A stretch of 64,000 nucleotides of DNA from JBBRWO01 sp964388455. Lineage in GTDB: Bacteria > Actinomycetota > Coriobacteriia > Anaerosomatales > JAAXUF01. A program made the position numbers and the translations under genes. The stretch's first letter is position 1. Each line of letters starts with the position of its first letter. The DNA is taken from NCBI GenBank assembly GCA_964388455.1, contig CAYMAN010000007.1, positions 1 to 64,000 on the forward strand, in the 5' to 3' direction. Below, piece after piece: positions 1 through 8,597 of this stretch. A model generated the notes under the pieces. The model saw only the letters and a list, made by a program, of their open reading frames with translations, did not search any database and was not told the DNA's origin.

Positions 1-73
1 AATGGCAGACACGGAGGTCTCAAAAACCTCTGAGGGAAACCTCGTGTGGGTTCGAATCCCACCCCGGGCACCA
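1..73 (+). tRNA. tRNA-Leu(CAA), 3' portion
   Basis: The window opens inside a tRNA. Visible parts are the anticodon arm (stem GAGGT/ACCTC around a seven-base loop CTCAAAA, giving anticodon CAA), a long class II variable arm (GAGG-GAAA-CCTC), the T arm GTGGG-TTCGAAT-CCCAC, the acceptor 3' strand CCCGGGC, a discriminator A and an encoded CCA ending at 73. The long variable arm with a CAA anticodon identifies a leucine tRNA reading UUG. The 5' acceptor strand and most of the D arm lie upstream of the window. Confidence 0.93.
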
Positions 74-84
74 CGGGAATAGCG

Positions 85-1437
85 CTACACTCCCTGATTC
101 TCCTCGGCGGCTTTGGCCCGCGCGGCCCGTCCCGCCCACGCGTAGAGCGGCGCCGTCGCACCCAGGAAGACCGAGCCGATAAGCCAGCCGACTCCTATCG
201 TCGCGCGCCCGGAGACCCATCCTAGTGCGGGCTGACCCGCGCCGCTGCCGGCATCGCCGAAGAACGCATCGAGTGACAGCACCGTCGCCCTCTGCGCCGA
301 GGGGATGTGCGCGTTGATGAACGCCTGACGAACCGGCCCCGCGATGCCGTAGACGACACCCCACGCCAGCCACAGTCCGATTGCGATCGACGCCGGCGTC
401 ACACCCTGCCAGCGTGCTCCCACGCCGATGAGACCTATCGCCACAACCAGCACCGTCTCTGCGACCGCAGACCACAAGAGCACACGTGACGGATCCCTGT
501 CCTTGACCATCCGCAGCGCTGGCTCGACCAAGGCGTTGCCAAGAATGCCCGTGGCGGATATCCCGGCCTGGACCACACCGAGCAACCAAACCGCGTTCTT
601 GCCCAGCAGACCGAGCACGTAGGGTTGCCACGAATAGAAGCCGTACATGTAGAACACGCCGCCCACCAGCGACACGAACAGCAACGGACGAATCACTCGA
701 TCCTTCCAGCCGAACTCCACCCCTGCCGAGAGAATGCGCCTTGCCTCACCAAAGACGGTGGAGAGCCTGAGCGGGCGCGACTCGAAACCCAGGTCGTGCA
801 CCAGTACCGCCACAACCACAAAGGCTGCCACCAGCAGCACTGCCCGAGCGTAGAACGGCACCGACAGATCGACCTGTCCAAGAACCCCGCCCAGGAGTGA
901 ACCCACGAGCATCGCAGCACCGAACGTCATTGAGCCCCAAGCGAACACCTTCTCCTTGGTGCGCGTATAGCCTACGTGGTCGAGAGCATCGACGAGCCAC
1001 GCATCGACCGCACCGGTCTGGAAGGTGAAACCGAGGCCCACCAGGATGCTCGCAACCGCGAATCCTCCAAAACCCCAGCCCATGATCGGTGTCAGCACGT
1101 AGAGAATCGTCGAGAGCAGGATGGTCACGATCGCCGTCAGGTACGACGCCTTGCGGCCGATGGTATCGGCGATCACACCCGTCGGAATCTCGAAGATCGC
1201 CTGAGCGATCGAGAAGATCGAGTTCGCAAGCATCACCTGGAAGATGGTCAGACCACCGACCTGCATGAGGAAGATGGTGTTTGTCGCCCAGATGAGTGAC
1301 GTGGCGAGCGTGAACAGAGCGCTCGACGAGAGATACGCGCCGATGACCCTTCGCGGCGTATCGTGGATCATCGGGGTCGGCGATTCGACTGGTGCATGTG
1401 TGCCATCGTGCGCCTCTCGGCCGGTGGTATCGTGCAA
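85..1437 (-). CDS. MFS transporter (putative drug/solute exporter)
   Basis: About 430-450 residues with roughly twelve hydrophobic segments spread over the whole length, the size and pattern of a major facilitator superfamily permease. Residues GVIADTIGRK form the typical MFS loop 2-3 signature (G-x-x-x-D-x-x-G-R-K), located after a segment rich in aromatic and aliphatic residues. The start is uncertain: a TTG at 1437 gives the longest form, while an ATG at 1371 (MIHDTPRR) begins just before the first membrane helix. Neither has a strong Shine-Dalgarno sequence. The gene is divergent from the deaminase at 1504 and its stop lies 11 bases from the tRNA. The substrate cannot be told from sequence; a second, unrelated MFS gene lies at 37191. 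Confidence 0.88.
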   Translation of the reverse strand: MHDTTGREAHDGTHAPVESPTPMIHDTPRRVIGAYLSSSALFTLATSLIWATNTIFLMQVGGLTIFQVMLANSIFSIAQAIFEIPTGVIADTIGRKASYLTAIVTILLSTILYVLTPIMGWGFGGFAVASILVGLGFTFQTGAVDAWLVDALDHVGYTRTKEKVFAWGSMTFGAAMLVGSLLGGVLGQVDLSVPFYARAVLLVAAFVVVAVLVHDLGFESRPLRLSTVFGEARRILSAGVEFGWKDRVIRPLLFVSLVGGVFYMYGFYSWQPYVLGLLGKNAVWLLGVVQAGISATGILGNALVEPALRMVKDRDPSRVLLWSAVAETVLVVAIGLIGVGARWQGVTPASIAIGLWLAWGVVYGIAGPVRQAFINAHIPSAQRATVLSLDAFFGDAGSGAGQPALGWVSGRATIGVGWLIGSVFLGATAPLYAWAGRAARAKAAEENQGV

Positions 1438-1503
1438 GACGGTACCAGTTCATGGTTCCCGACAACGCGTCGCCCTGTCGCTCTGCGTCGAAAGGTCCTG
1501 ATA

Positions 1504-2541
1504 ATGAACCCGCACTCACCTATCAGGGACTCCGCGCTCGATGAGTTCATCGCGGCGCTGCCCAAAGTCGAACTTCATCTGCATCTTGAGGGAACCCTCG
1601 AGCCTGAGCTCGCGTTCGAACTCGCCGCCAGAAACGATGTGTGTCTGCCGTACTCCGATGTCGGCGCGATGCGAGACGCTTACGACTTCACCGACCTGCA
1701 GAGCTTCCTCGATCTCTACTATGCCGCTTGTGCCGTACTGCAGAAGCGTGAGGACTTTCGCGATCTGACACTGGCGTACCTGCGTCGTGCAGCAGCCGAC
1801 AACGTGAGACACGTCGAGCCGTTCTTCGACCCGCAGACCCACACCGGACGCGGTATCGACTTCGATACCGTTATCGGCGGCATCCTCGACGGGCTCGCCC
1901 AAGGTGAACATGAGCTGGGGATCACCAGCGGGCTGATCATGAGCTTTCTACGCGACCTGTCGCCCGAGTCTGCGCATGAGACGCTGGATAGCGCCAAACC
2001 GTGGCTCGATAGGTTGGTCGGCGTCGGCTTGGATTCCGCAGAGGTAGGCAATCCACCGGAGAAGTTCGCCGATGTTTACGCACGAGCCGGCTGCCTGGGC
2101 TTGCGCCGCGTCGCGCACGCGGGCGAAGAGGGCGACGCGGATCTCGTGGCTCGCACACTCGATGCCTTGCACGTTGACCGCATTGACCACGGTGTGCGCT
2201 CCGCCGAGGATCCGCGCTTGGTCGCGCGGTTGGTATCGGAGCGCGTGCCGCTGACGGTATGCCCGCTCTCCAATACGCGACTACGTGTCATACCCGCGAT
2301 GGAGGCATCTACGCTCAAGTCGCTGCTGAATGCCGGTGTCGTTGTCACGGTCAACTCAGACGATCCGGCGTACTTTGGCGGTTACATCGAGGAGAACTTC
2401 CGAGCGGCGACGGCTGGGCTGGGACTGACCCGCGAGGATCTGGTGAAGCTGACTGAGAATGCGATTGAGGCATCGTTCGCCGATTCAGAGCGCAAGGGCG
2501 AGCTGCTAAGGGAGCTCCATGTGGTCACGGCTCATCGGTAG
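1504..2541 (+). CDS. Adenosine/adenine deaminase family protein (probably adenine deaminase type)
   Basis: A 345-residue metal-dependent amidohydrolase that hydrolytically deaminates adenine or adenosine in purine salvage. Near the N-terminus ELHLHLEGTLEPE carries the first HxH metal ligands; HAGEEG supplies the catalytic Glu and a His ligand; IDHG and NSDDPAYFGG supply the substrate-binding His and the metal-binding Asp. The HLEGTLEPE and SDDPAYFGG forms are those of the adenine deaminase branch rather than classical adenosine deaminase (family knowledge; the choice is an inference). The start ATG at 1504 is preceded by AAAGG with eight bases of spacing. A longer in-frame opening back to 1363 overlaps the divergent MFS gene and is unlikely. 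The gene converges on the LOG-family gene at 2592. Confidence 0.9.
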   Translation: MNPHSPIRDSALDEFIAALPKVELHLHLEGTLEPELAFELAARNDVCLPYSDVGAMRDAYDFTDLQSFLDLYYAACAVLQKREDFRDLTLAYLRRAAADNVRHVEPFFDPQTHTGRGIDFDTVIGGILDGLAQGEHELGITSGLIMSFLRDLSPESAHETLDSAKPWLDRLVGVGLDSAEVGNPPEKFADVYARAGCLGLRRVAHAGEEGDADLVARTLDALHVDRIDHGVRSAEDPRLVARLVSERVPLTVCPLSNTRLRVIPAMEASTLKSLLNAGVVVTVNSDDPAYFGGYIEENFRAATAGLGLTREDLVKLTENAIEASFADSERKGELLRELHVVTAHR

Positions 2542-2591
2542 CGTCTGAGTTTAGAGAGGCCACGTCGTCGATTCCGACGTGCGACCCGCAG

Positions 2592-3323
2592 CTAGAACGT
2601 AGCGTGCCTGGAGCACCCGCGCGGGTGCTCCAACAGATGACGAACGGCATCGGCACAGTCGTCGGAGTAGTAGAGCAGGTCAAGATCCGCCTTGTCGATG
2701 GTCTTCTCGGCGACGAGGCTACCCTTCAGGAAGTCGGCCAGTTCGCCCCAGAACTCGGTGCCCATACAGATGACCGGGAACTCGTTGATCTTTCCGGTCT
2801 GAATCAGTGTGAGCGTCTCGAACACCTCATCGAGCGTGCCGAAGCCACCAGGCATCACCACGAATGCGCACGAGTACTTGACCAGCATCACCTTGCGCAC
2901 GAAGAAGTGCTCGAACTCAACGTAGCGGTCCACATACTGGTTCGGCTTCTGCTCGTGCGGCAGATGGATGTTCGCGCCGATCGAGAGCCCACCTGCCTCG
3001 CGACAGCCGCGGTTGGCGGCTTCCATGATGCCAGGTCCGGCGCCGGTCATGACGGCGAATCCGTTCTCGGCGAGTCGACGACCCATCTCCCGGGCCATCT
3101 CGTAGTACGGCGTCCCCTCGGAGATGCGCGCCGAGCCGAACACCGTCACCACCGGACGATCGATATCGAGCAGCTCGAGCCCCCGCAAGAACTCGAGGAA
3201 GACGCGCACCGCGCTCTCGAGGTCCTCACCGCGGTCGCGTCCGAACTCCAGGAACGCCTTCTCGGCGCCGGGGAGCTGATGGAGCAGTGAATCCTCGGGG
3301 AGGAGCTGTCGGCGATCGGTCAT
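2592..3323 (-). CDS. LOG family protein (TIGR00730-type Rossmann-fold nucleoside-5'-monophosphate phosphoribohydrolase)
   Basis: A 243-residue cytosolic Rossmann-fold protein. VTVFGSARI begins the nucleotide-binding fold, MTGAGPGIMEAANRG is the phosphate-binding segment, and PGGFGTLDEVFE is the hallmark PGGxGTxxE motif of the LOG/'lysine decarboxylase-like' family. Members release the base from nucleoside 5'-monophosphates; true lysine decarboxylase activity is not expected. The start ATG at 3323 lies nine bases beyond the upstream aldolase stop, so it is the last gene of the accD-accA-pfkA-aldolase-LOG run. Its 3' end contains a perfect 24-base palindrome (listed separately). In bacteria the physiological role is poorly defined; nucleotide salvage is the reasonable inference. 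Confidence 0.9.
   Translation of the reverse strand: MTDRRQLLPEDSLLHQLPGAEKAFLEFGRDRGEDLESAVRVFLEFLRGLELLDIDRPVVTVFGSARISEGTPYYEMAREMGRRLAENGFAVMTGAGPGIMEAANRGCREAGGLSIGANIHLPHEQKPNQYVDRYVEFEHFFVRKVMLVKYSCAFVVMPGGFGTLDEVFETLTLIQTGKINEFPVICMGTEFWGELADFLKGSLVAEKTIDKADLDLLYYSDDCADAVRHLLEHPRGCSRHATF
2609..2632. repeat. Perfect 24-bp palindrome at the 3' end of the LOG gene
   Basis: Twelve bases (TGGAGCACCCGC) are followed directly by their exact reverse complement. The palindrome codes for the last residues of the LOG protein and lies where the two convergent genes meet. It could fold as a hairpin in either transcript and act as a bidirectional transcription end or mRNA-stabilising structure, but no clear T-run follows on either strand. 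Confidence 0.6.
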
Positions 3324-3332
3324 GTGGCTTCC

Positions 3333-3908
3333 CTATCCGTTTGAAGTTACGAGTGACAGCCCTACGGAATCGCGAAGGTCGAGCAGTCGACAGCTCGCCT
3401 CCAGGCACGTGAGGTGGTAGAACGCCTCATCGAGTGTTTCGCCGATCGCGAACGGACCATGAGTGCGCAACACCGCAATCCGAGCACCATCGGCGAAGGC
3501 GTGCGCCAGCATCTGGGCCGCTTCCGTGCTCCCAATCGTCTCACTGGGTGCGAGCACCGGGATGGACGCGCCGATCACGTATCGCGACTCGGAGTCGATC
3601 GGCTCGATCGAGTCGCCTACGAGCGACCGATACACCGTGTGGACACCGTGAGCATGCGCGACCGCGAGCGCGCCGCATGCGCCGTAGATGGCACGGTGAA
3701 CGACCAGCTCCCTGCTGCAGTGCTCGTCGGCACCGCAAGGGGTGACGCTCGTGCGCACCAGGTCCGACTCACTGAGTCGCCCCAGCATCGAACCGCGTCG
3801 GGTGATCAGGATGTCATCACCCTCACGGATGCTGATGTTTCCGCCATGACTCGATATCAAGCCCGCAGTGAAGATGTCGCGACCTGTGTCGCGAAACTGC
3901 TGATACAT
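3333..3908 (-). CDS. Class II aldolase/adducin family protein
   Basis: A 191-residue protein of the zinc-dependent FucA/AraD fold. SSHGGNISIR near residue 20 is the phosphate-binding segment, AHAHGVHT carries the HxH zinc ligands, RTHGPFAIG carries the third His, and REL before VVHRAIYG holds the expected acidic residue. Family members cleave or epimerise sugar phosphates such as fuculose-1-phosphate or ribulose-5-phosphate; the substrate here is unknown. It lies 27 bases after pfkA and nine before the LOG gene, so it is probably co-transcribed with both and may feed triose phosphate into glycolysis (inference). Confidence 0.87.
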   Translation of the reverse strand: MYQQFRDTGRDIFTAGLISSHGGNISIREGDDILITRRGSMLGRLSESDLVRTSVTPCGADEHCSRELVVHRAIYGACGALAVAHAHGVHTVYRSLVGDSIEPIDSESRYVIGASIPVLAPSETIGSTEAAQMLAHAFADGARIAVLRTHGPFAIGETLDEAFYHLTCLEASCRLLDLRDSVGLSLVTSNG

Positions 3909-3935
3909 GAATTCCCCTTGCCTGTCACCGTGACC

Positions 3936-4907
3936 CTAGCGGGCCAGCACGTTCGCGAGCTTGTAGATTTCGTGGCGTAACGCATGAGCGCTTTCGTACG
4001 CCTCGGAAAGAGGATACGTGACCATCTGCGACCCGCGAAGTCCGACAGCGACGCCCTCCTCGCGGTCGAGCAGTGCGTGCACAGACCGCTCGCCCATTCG
4101 CGCCGCAAGAATGCGATCGAACGCCGACGGAGAGCCGCCGCGCTGCACGTGCCCGAGTACCACCGCTCGCACATCCTGACCGCACGTCGACCCGAGATCC
4201 TGGGCAAGGCCGAATGCGTGTCCGGCGCCCTCCGTGATGATGACGATGGTGTGCTTCTTGCCTCGGCGAACTCCCGCGAGCACCGTCGAGCAGACGTCCT
4301 CGAGTTTCCATGGCACCTCAGGAATGAGCACGCAGTCAGCACCGGCTGCGAGACCGGCGTAGGTCGCGAGGAGACCGGACGTGCGGCCCATCACTTCGAT
4401 GACGAAGGTTCGCTCGTGACTCGATGCCGTGTCTCGCACTTTGCCGATGGCTTCGCACACGGTGTTGAGCGCCGTGTCGAAACCGATCGAGGTGTCGGTG
4501 CCGGCCACGTCGTTGTCGATGGTGCCCGGGACTCCCACCGTTGGAATGCCGGCCTCCGTGAGCGCCTCACTGCCGCGATAGCTGCCGTCACCGCCGATCA
4601 CCACCACACCCGTTACGCCCTGAGCCCTGAGTAGACCCGCGGCCTGCGCGACGCCCTCAGGCGTCTTGAAATGCTCGGACCGAGACGTACCCAGGAATGT
4701 CCCGCCGCGATCAAGCACCCCGCCGACGCTCGAGAGTACAAGCTCGCGAAAACGCCCCTCGAGCAACCCCTCGAAGCCTTGCTCGATCCCGACGACCGGC
4801 ACTCCGCAATCAAGTGCGCAGCGCACGACCGCTCGAACGCAGGCGTTCATACCCGGTGCGTCGCCGCCACTGGTCAAGACCGCGATCTTGGGCGTCTGCG
4901 GGCTCAT
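3936..4907 (-). CDS. pfkA: ATP-dependent 6-phosphofructokinase
   Basis: A 323-residue group A phosphofructokinase that phosphorylates fructose-6-phosphate in glycolysis. Seen in order: TSGGDAPGMN (ATP-binding start), IGGDGSYRG (the Gly after GGD marks ATP rather than PPi use), PGTIDNDV with the catalytic TIDND, GRTSG (fructose-phosphate contact), ITEGAG and HVQRGGSPSAFDR. Length equals that of the bacterial ATP enzymes. The start chosen is the ATG at 4907, preceded by GAGGAC; an upstream in-frame ATG at 4979 overlaps accA and lacks support. It lies ten bases after accA in an operon with fatty-acid carboxyltransferase genes. Confidence 0.96.
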   Translation of the reverse strand: MSPQTPKIAVLTSGGDAPGMNACVRAVVRCALDCGVPVVGIEQGFEGLLEGRFRELVLSSVGGVLDRGGTFLGTSRSEHFKTPEGVAQAAGLLRAQGVTGVVVIGGDGSYRGSEALTEAGIPTVGVPGTIDNDVAGTDTSIGFDTALNTVCEAIGKVRDTASSHERTFVIEVMGRTSGLLATYAGLAAGADCVLIPEVPWKLEDVCSTVLAGVRRGKKHTIVIITEGAGHAFGLAQDLGSTCGQDVRAVVLGHVQRGGSPSAFDRILAARMGERSVHALLDREEGVAVGLRGSQMVTYPLSEAYESAHALRHEIYKLANVLAR

Positions 4908-4917
4908 GGGGTCCTCG

Positions 4918-5889
4918 CTATTCGTCGAGGGAACAGTATTCTCCGATTGCGCGCAGCTTCTCGTAGCGCTGTGCAACAAGAACGGCTAGGTCGACCGCCT
5001 CGAGCTCGAGCAGCGCACGGCTCACTGACACGCGCACCGCCTCATACACCTCATCAGGCGCGGTATGCGCTCCGCCGAGAGGCTCGGCCACGATCTCATC
5101 CACAACACCAAGCCCGACGAGGTCTGCGGCGGTCATCCGCAGACACGACGACGCTGACTCGGCTTTGCTCGCGTCCTTGTAGAGGATCTGAGCGCACATT
5201 TCCGGGCTGATCACCGAGTAGTAGGCGTTCTCGAGCATGATCAGCCTATCGCCGAACCCGATCGCGAGCGCACCACCGCTTCCGCCTTCGCCTATACCCA
5301 CGACCACGACCGGTACCTTCAAGCCGGAGAGCTTCGCGAGCGACTCCGCGATGGCCCATGCCTGGCCGCGCTCTTCGTCCTCGAGGCCGGGAGACGCGCC
5401 GGCGGTGTCGAGAAAGCTGACAATCGGCAGTCCGAACTTCTCGGCGAGATCCATGACCCGCATGGCCTTGCGGAAGCCCTCGGGGTGCGGTGAACCGAAG
5501 TTGCGACGGATGTTCTCTTTGGTGTTGGTTCCCTTGCGGTGACCGAGAACCACGACCCGGCGCCCATCCAACGTCGCCAAGCCCGCGAACATCGCCTCGT
5601 CATCGCCAAACGCCCGGTCGCCATGGAGCTCGACCACGTCATCGAAAAGCGTCTCCACGTAGTGCTGCGTCTTGGGGCGCTGCGGGTGACGCGCGATCTG
5701 TACACGATCCCAGGGCGAGAGGTGCTTGTAGGTCTCGTGATGCAACAGGTTGATCTCTGCCGCAAGCGCATCGATCTCCTGAGAGAGTTCGACGTTGTCT
5801 GCAAGGTCGAGGCGACGCAGTTCCGCAAGCTTCTGCTCGAGCTCGATCAGTGGCCGCTCGAACTCCATGATGTGACGAGCCTTCGCCAT
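4918..5889 (-). CDS. accA: Acetyl-CoA carboxylase carboxyltransferase subunit alpha
   Basis: A 323-residue alpha half of the acetyl-CoA carboxylase transferase that moves the carboxyl group from biotin to acetyl-CoA, forming malonyl-CoA for fatty-acid synthesis. The N-terminal coiled helical region (MEFERPLIELEQKLAELRR), the AccA signature around DRVQIARHPQRP, and the crotonase-like oxyanion-loop segments GEGGSGGALAIG and YYSVISPE are all present. The ATG start overlaps the accD stop by one base (TGATG), so alpha and beta are translationally coupled. The biotin carboxylase and carrier genes are not in the window. Confidence 0.96.
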   Translation of the reverse strand: MAKARHIMEFERPLIELEQKLAELRRLDLADNVELSQEIDALAAEINLLHHETYKHLSPWDRVQIARHPQRPKTQHYVETLFDDVVELHGDRAFGDDEAMFAGLATLDGRRVVVLGHRKGTNTKENIRRNFGSPHPEGFRKAMRVMDLAEKFGLPIVSFLDTAGASPGLEDEERGQAWAIAESLAKLSGLKVPVVVVGIGEGGSGGALAIGFGDRLIMLENAYYSVISPEMCAQILYKDASKAESASSCLRMTAADLVGLGVVDEIVAEPLGGAHTAPDEVYEAVRVSVSRALLELEAVDLAVLVAQRYEKLRAIGEYCSLDE

Positions 5890-6800
5890 CAGAAGCCACC
5901 CCCGTTCGACACAGAGCGCGACTCTGCAGGTCGCAGGTAGCCGATGACTGAAGCGATACGGTCTTTGAGGTCGCCGCGCGCCACGATGCCGTCGATCATC
6001 CCGTGCTCGAGAAGCGACTCGCTCGTCTGAAAGCCCTTGGGGAGCTTCTGGCGTGTCGTCTGTTCAACGAGCCTGGGCCCGGCGAATCCGATCATCGCAC
6101 CAGGCTCAGCGAAGATCACGTCGCCGAGAACCGCGAACGAAGCGGTGACTCCGCCGTAGGTGGGGTTGGTGAGCACCGAAATATACAGCAGGCCGGCATC
6201 CGCATGACGACGCGCCGCGGCGCTTGTCTTGGCCATCTGCATGAGCGAGAGCATGCCCTCCTGCATCCGGGCGCCGCCAGAAGCGGTAACGATGATGATC
6301 GGCAGTCGCTCGGCTGTTGCGGTTTCGAACGCGCGCGCGATCTTCTCGCCGACGACCGATCCCATCGAGGCGCCGATGAACCGAAAGTCCATCACCGCCA
6401 TCACGACGGACTCGTCGAGAATGCGCGCGCGGCCCATGATGACCGCCTCTGGTAGGCCGCTCTTCTCAGCAGCGGCCACGAGCTGTGCACCATACGGCTT
6501 GGCGGCGACGAACTCGAGTGGGTCGCACGGAGCGAGATCCGCGCCGAACTCAACGAAACTACCCTCGTCGACCAAGAGCTCGATGCGCTGCGGAGCGGTG
6601 AGATCGAAGTGGTGACCGCACGCGGAGCACACGCGCTCGCGCTCCACGAGCTCACCTTCATAGATTGTGCGCTTGCAGCCGTCGCACTTCACCCACACGC
6701 CGTCGGGCACGTCGGCCCCGGCCGGTGCGGCCACGCGACGATCCGCGACCTGCGTATAGCGTTTCGTCTCGCGCGCCGAGAACCAATCTGCGATGGACAT
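5889..6800 (-). CDS. accD: Acetyl-CoA carboxylase carboxyltransferase subunit beta
   Basis: A 303-residue beta subunit partner of AccA. It has the N-terminal four-cysteine zinc ribbon expected of bacterial AccD (CDGC near residue 40 and CSAC near residue 59), then the crotonase-fold carboxyltransferase domain with TASGGARMQEGMLSLMQMAK, PTYGGVTASFA and GFAGPRLVEQTT. It is the first gene of the accD-accA-pfkA-aldolase-LOG run and is preceded by a 133-base gap that also contains the hairpin following the aldolase gene. N-terminal residues before the zinc ribbon are variable in the family. Confidence 0.96.
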   Translation of the reverse strand: MSIADWFSARETKRYTQVADRRVAAPAGADVPDGVWVKCDGCKRTIYEGELVERERVCSACGHHFDLTAPQRIELLVDEGSFVEFGADLAPCDPLEFVAAKPYGAQLVAAAEKSGLPEAVIMGRARILDESVVMAVMDFRFIGASMGSVVGEKIARAFETATAERLPIIIVTASGGARMQEGMLSLMQMAKTSAAARRHADAGLLYISVLTNPTYGGVTASFAVLGDVIFAEPGAMIGFAGPRLVEQTTRQKLPKGFQTSESLLEHGMIDGIVARGDLKDRIASVIGYLRPAESRSVSNGGGF

Positions 6801-6859
6801 CTACGTTGCCTGTCTGCCTGATGTGAACCGTCTGGTCTACTTTACCCGTCAATACCACC

Positions 6860-6896
6860 GCGGCACCGCCCGGTGCGTACGTCCGGACGGTGCCGC
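6860..6896 (-). terminator. GC-rich hairpin downstream of the class I aldolase gene
   Basis: A nine-base perfect stem GCGGCACCG / CGGTGCCGC encloses a 19-base loop, 37 bases after the stop of the aldolase gene at 6934. There is no strong T-run, so intrinsic termination is plausible but not certain; it separates the aldolase from the accD operon downstream. Confidence 0.5.
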
Positions 6897-6933
6897 AGTG
6901 CGGAACCCTGACTGATGCGGAGTCCTTCTCCGA

Positions 6934-7872
6934 TTAGAGCGAGAAGTCCTCGGTGCCGTTGAATACCGCAAGTGCACGGTCGACGTCATAGTCGGCGAGC
7001 GTGATGGCGCTGATCGCCTTGGTCAGACGCACGGCCTCATCCAGCGAACGCTGGTGGATGTTGCGACCCGTGGCGTTACCGATGGCACCGCCAACGTGAA
7101 TCTGCTCCCACAGCTGGCCGAGGAACGTGGGGGCGTCGACGGTCGAACCGCCGGCGCAGACGAGGCCGGTACGACCGGACGCCTTACACGACTCGACAAG
7201 CTTCTCGGCCGAGGAGCCGGAAGCGTCGCCTTTGGGCGGATTGACCTTGACGAAGTCGGCACCCAGGCACGCTGCGGTACCGGCGGCACCGGCGATCAAG
7301 TGGGCGCTCTTCTCGTCTTCGACGGCCTTGCCGCGCGGATACATCCACAGCACGACGATCAGGCCAGCAGCGTGAGCGTCCGCGATGAGCTGGCCGGCCT
7401 CGACCATCATCGTCGACTCATACTCCGAGCCCAGGTAGATGGTGTAGCCGATACCGACAACGTTGACGCCGTTGTCGCGCAGGTCAAGTACGGTGCTGAT
7501 GTCATAGAGCTGAGGCGAGTAGGGATCATCCTGGCTCGTCGTCACGAGATGCGTCTTAGAGTTCATCTTGACGAGGTAGTTGATCTCAGGATAGTCGTTG
7601 GCGTATGCGGCCACGAGTCCACGCTGGCCTGCAAGCACGCCACAGACGCCTTGCGAGCCGATACGGAACAGGTGCTCCGGCTCCGCGTCGGCCTCATCGA
7701 TGCCCTCGCCAAAGAAATCGTCGTTGAGGTGCTCGATCTTCTGGTCGCACGCGAACAGCATCAGACGACCGGTGTTTCGGGTGGCCTTCAGGTAGTTGTC
7801 GATGTACAGGTCACGAAGCTCCGCCGGCACGTCCGCCGGAACGCGTACCTGGTCACGAGTGATGGTCGGCAT
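6934..7872 (-). CDS. Class I fructose-bisphosphate aldolase, archaeal (DhnA/COG1830) type
   Basis: A 312-residue TIM-barrel aldolase that forms a Schiff base with its substrate in glycolysis or gluconeogenesis. FACDQKIEHLND is the conserved N-terminal strand with the DQ(K/G)xEH pattern, GADFVKVNPPK contains the expected Schiff-base lysine, CAGGST and GNATGRNIHQR form the phosphate-binding loops. The start is the ATG at 7872, preceded by an almost perfect Shine-Dalgarno AGAGGAGG; upstream in-frame sequence overlaps the GNAT gene and has no signal. This archaeal-type aldolase occurs widely in deep-branching bacteria. With pfkA nearby it covers the upper glycolytic steps. Confidence 0.92.
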   Translation of the reverse strand: MPTITRDQVRVPADVPAELRDLYIDNYLKATRNTGRLMLFACDQKIEHLNDDFFGEGIDEADAEPEHLFRIGSQGVCGVLAGQRGLVAAYANDYPEINYLVKMNSKTHLVTTSQDDPYSPQLYDISTVLDLRDNGVNVVGIGYTIYLGSEYESTMMVEAGQLIADAHAAGLIVVLWMYPRGKAVEDEKSAHLIAGAAGTAACLGADFVKVNPPKGDASGSSAEKLVESCKASGRTGLVCAGGSTVDAPTFLGQLWEQIHVGGAIGNATGRNIHQRSLDEAVRLTKAISAITLADYDVDRALAVFNGTEDFSL

Positions 7873-7981
7873 AACCCCTCCTCTTTCAAACGCTGGACTG
7901 TCACAGACGAATACGTCGCTATACCCCAATACGGCGCCGTTTGACGCCCCGACACAGGGTACGCGAACCTGCCGTGCGTTG

Positions 7982-8440
7982 CTAGGAGGCGGCGAGTCGC
8001 TTGCGCATGGTCGTATGCATGATCCCGGTGAGTTCGCTCTCGAACTCCTCGCCTTCTCGGACGAAGCCGAGCCTCTCGTAGAAGCCGTACGCCGTCGAGC
8101 GCGAGTTGAGCCACAGCTCACGCGCACCCTGCTCGGCCGCGAGCGCCTCAAGATCAAGGAGCAACGATCTGCCGAGCCCACGACCGTGAGCCTGCGGGGC
8201 CACCGCGACCTGTCGCACCTGCCGTGAAGCGGAGCCCGGCGCAGGCAGTAACCGAGCCGCGCCGAGAATGGCTCCGGAATCATCGACCGCCACGGCGAAC
8301 ACGCTGCCGTTGGCGTCGTGATACCAGTCTGCACCGCGCGGCACGTCGAACTCAGCGTAGAGGACCGCGTAGTACAGGTTCTGGATCTCGCCAAACCGCT
8401 CCCACGCGTGATGAACGCGGATGATTGTGATGTCGTTCAA
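7982..8440 (-). CDS. GNAT family N-acetyltransferase
   Basis: A 152-residue acetyl-CoA-dependent acetyltransferase. RQVAVAPQAHGRGLGRSLL is motif A, with the (R/Q)xxGx(G/A) pyrophosphate loop; GARELWLNSRSTAYGFYERLGF is the C-terminal motif B. The start is a TTG at 8440, preceded by GGGAG at good spacing and beginning MNDITIIRVHH. The substrate (an amino-acid, peptide N-terminus or small molecule) cannot be told. It stands alone between a small conserved gene and the aldolase. Confidence 0.88.
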   Translation of the reverse strand: MNDITIIRVHHAWERFGEIQNLYYAVLYAEFDVPRGADWYHDANGSVFAVAVDDSGAILGAARLLPAPGSASRQVRQVAVAPQAHGRGLGRSLLLDLEALAAEQGARELWLNSRSTAYGFYERLGFVREGEEFESELTGIMHTTMRKRLAAS

Positions 8441-8520
8441 AAACGTCTCCCGAGTGTCGATTCACAGTTGCCGCTGAATGATACTGCCACCGCCCGCTGA
8501 GACAAACAGGTTTTCACTGA

Positions 8521-8561
8521 ACGCAACAAACAAGGGCTGCACCTGTGAGGTGCCGCCCTTG
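8521..8561 (-). terminator. Rho-independent terminator after the 68-residue protein gene
   Basis: On the minus strand AAGGGC-GGCACCT is followed by CAC and AGGTGC-AGCCCTT: two stacked six-base helices with one mismatch and a three-base loop. The T-rich tract GTTTGTTG follows. It lies 37 bases beyond the stop at 8598. Confidence 0.75.
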
Positions 8562-8597
8562 ACGTGGATGATGGTCGAACCATGAACCGATCGCTTG

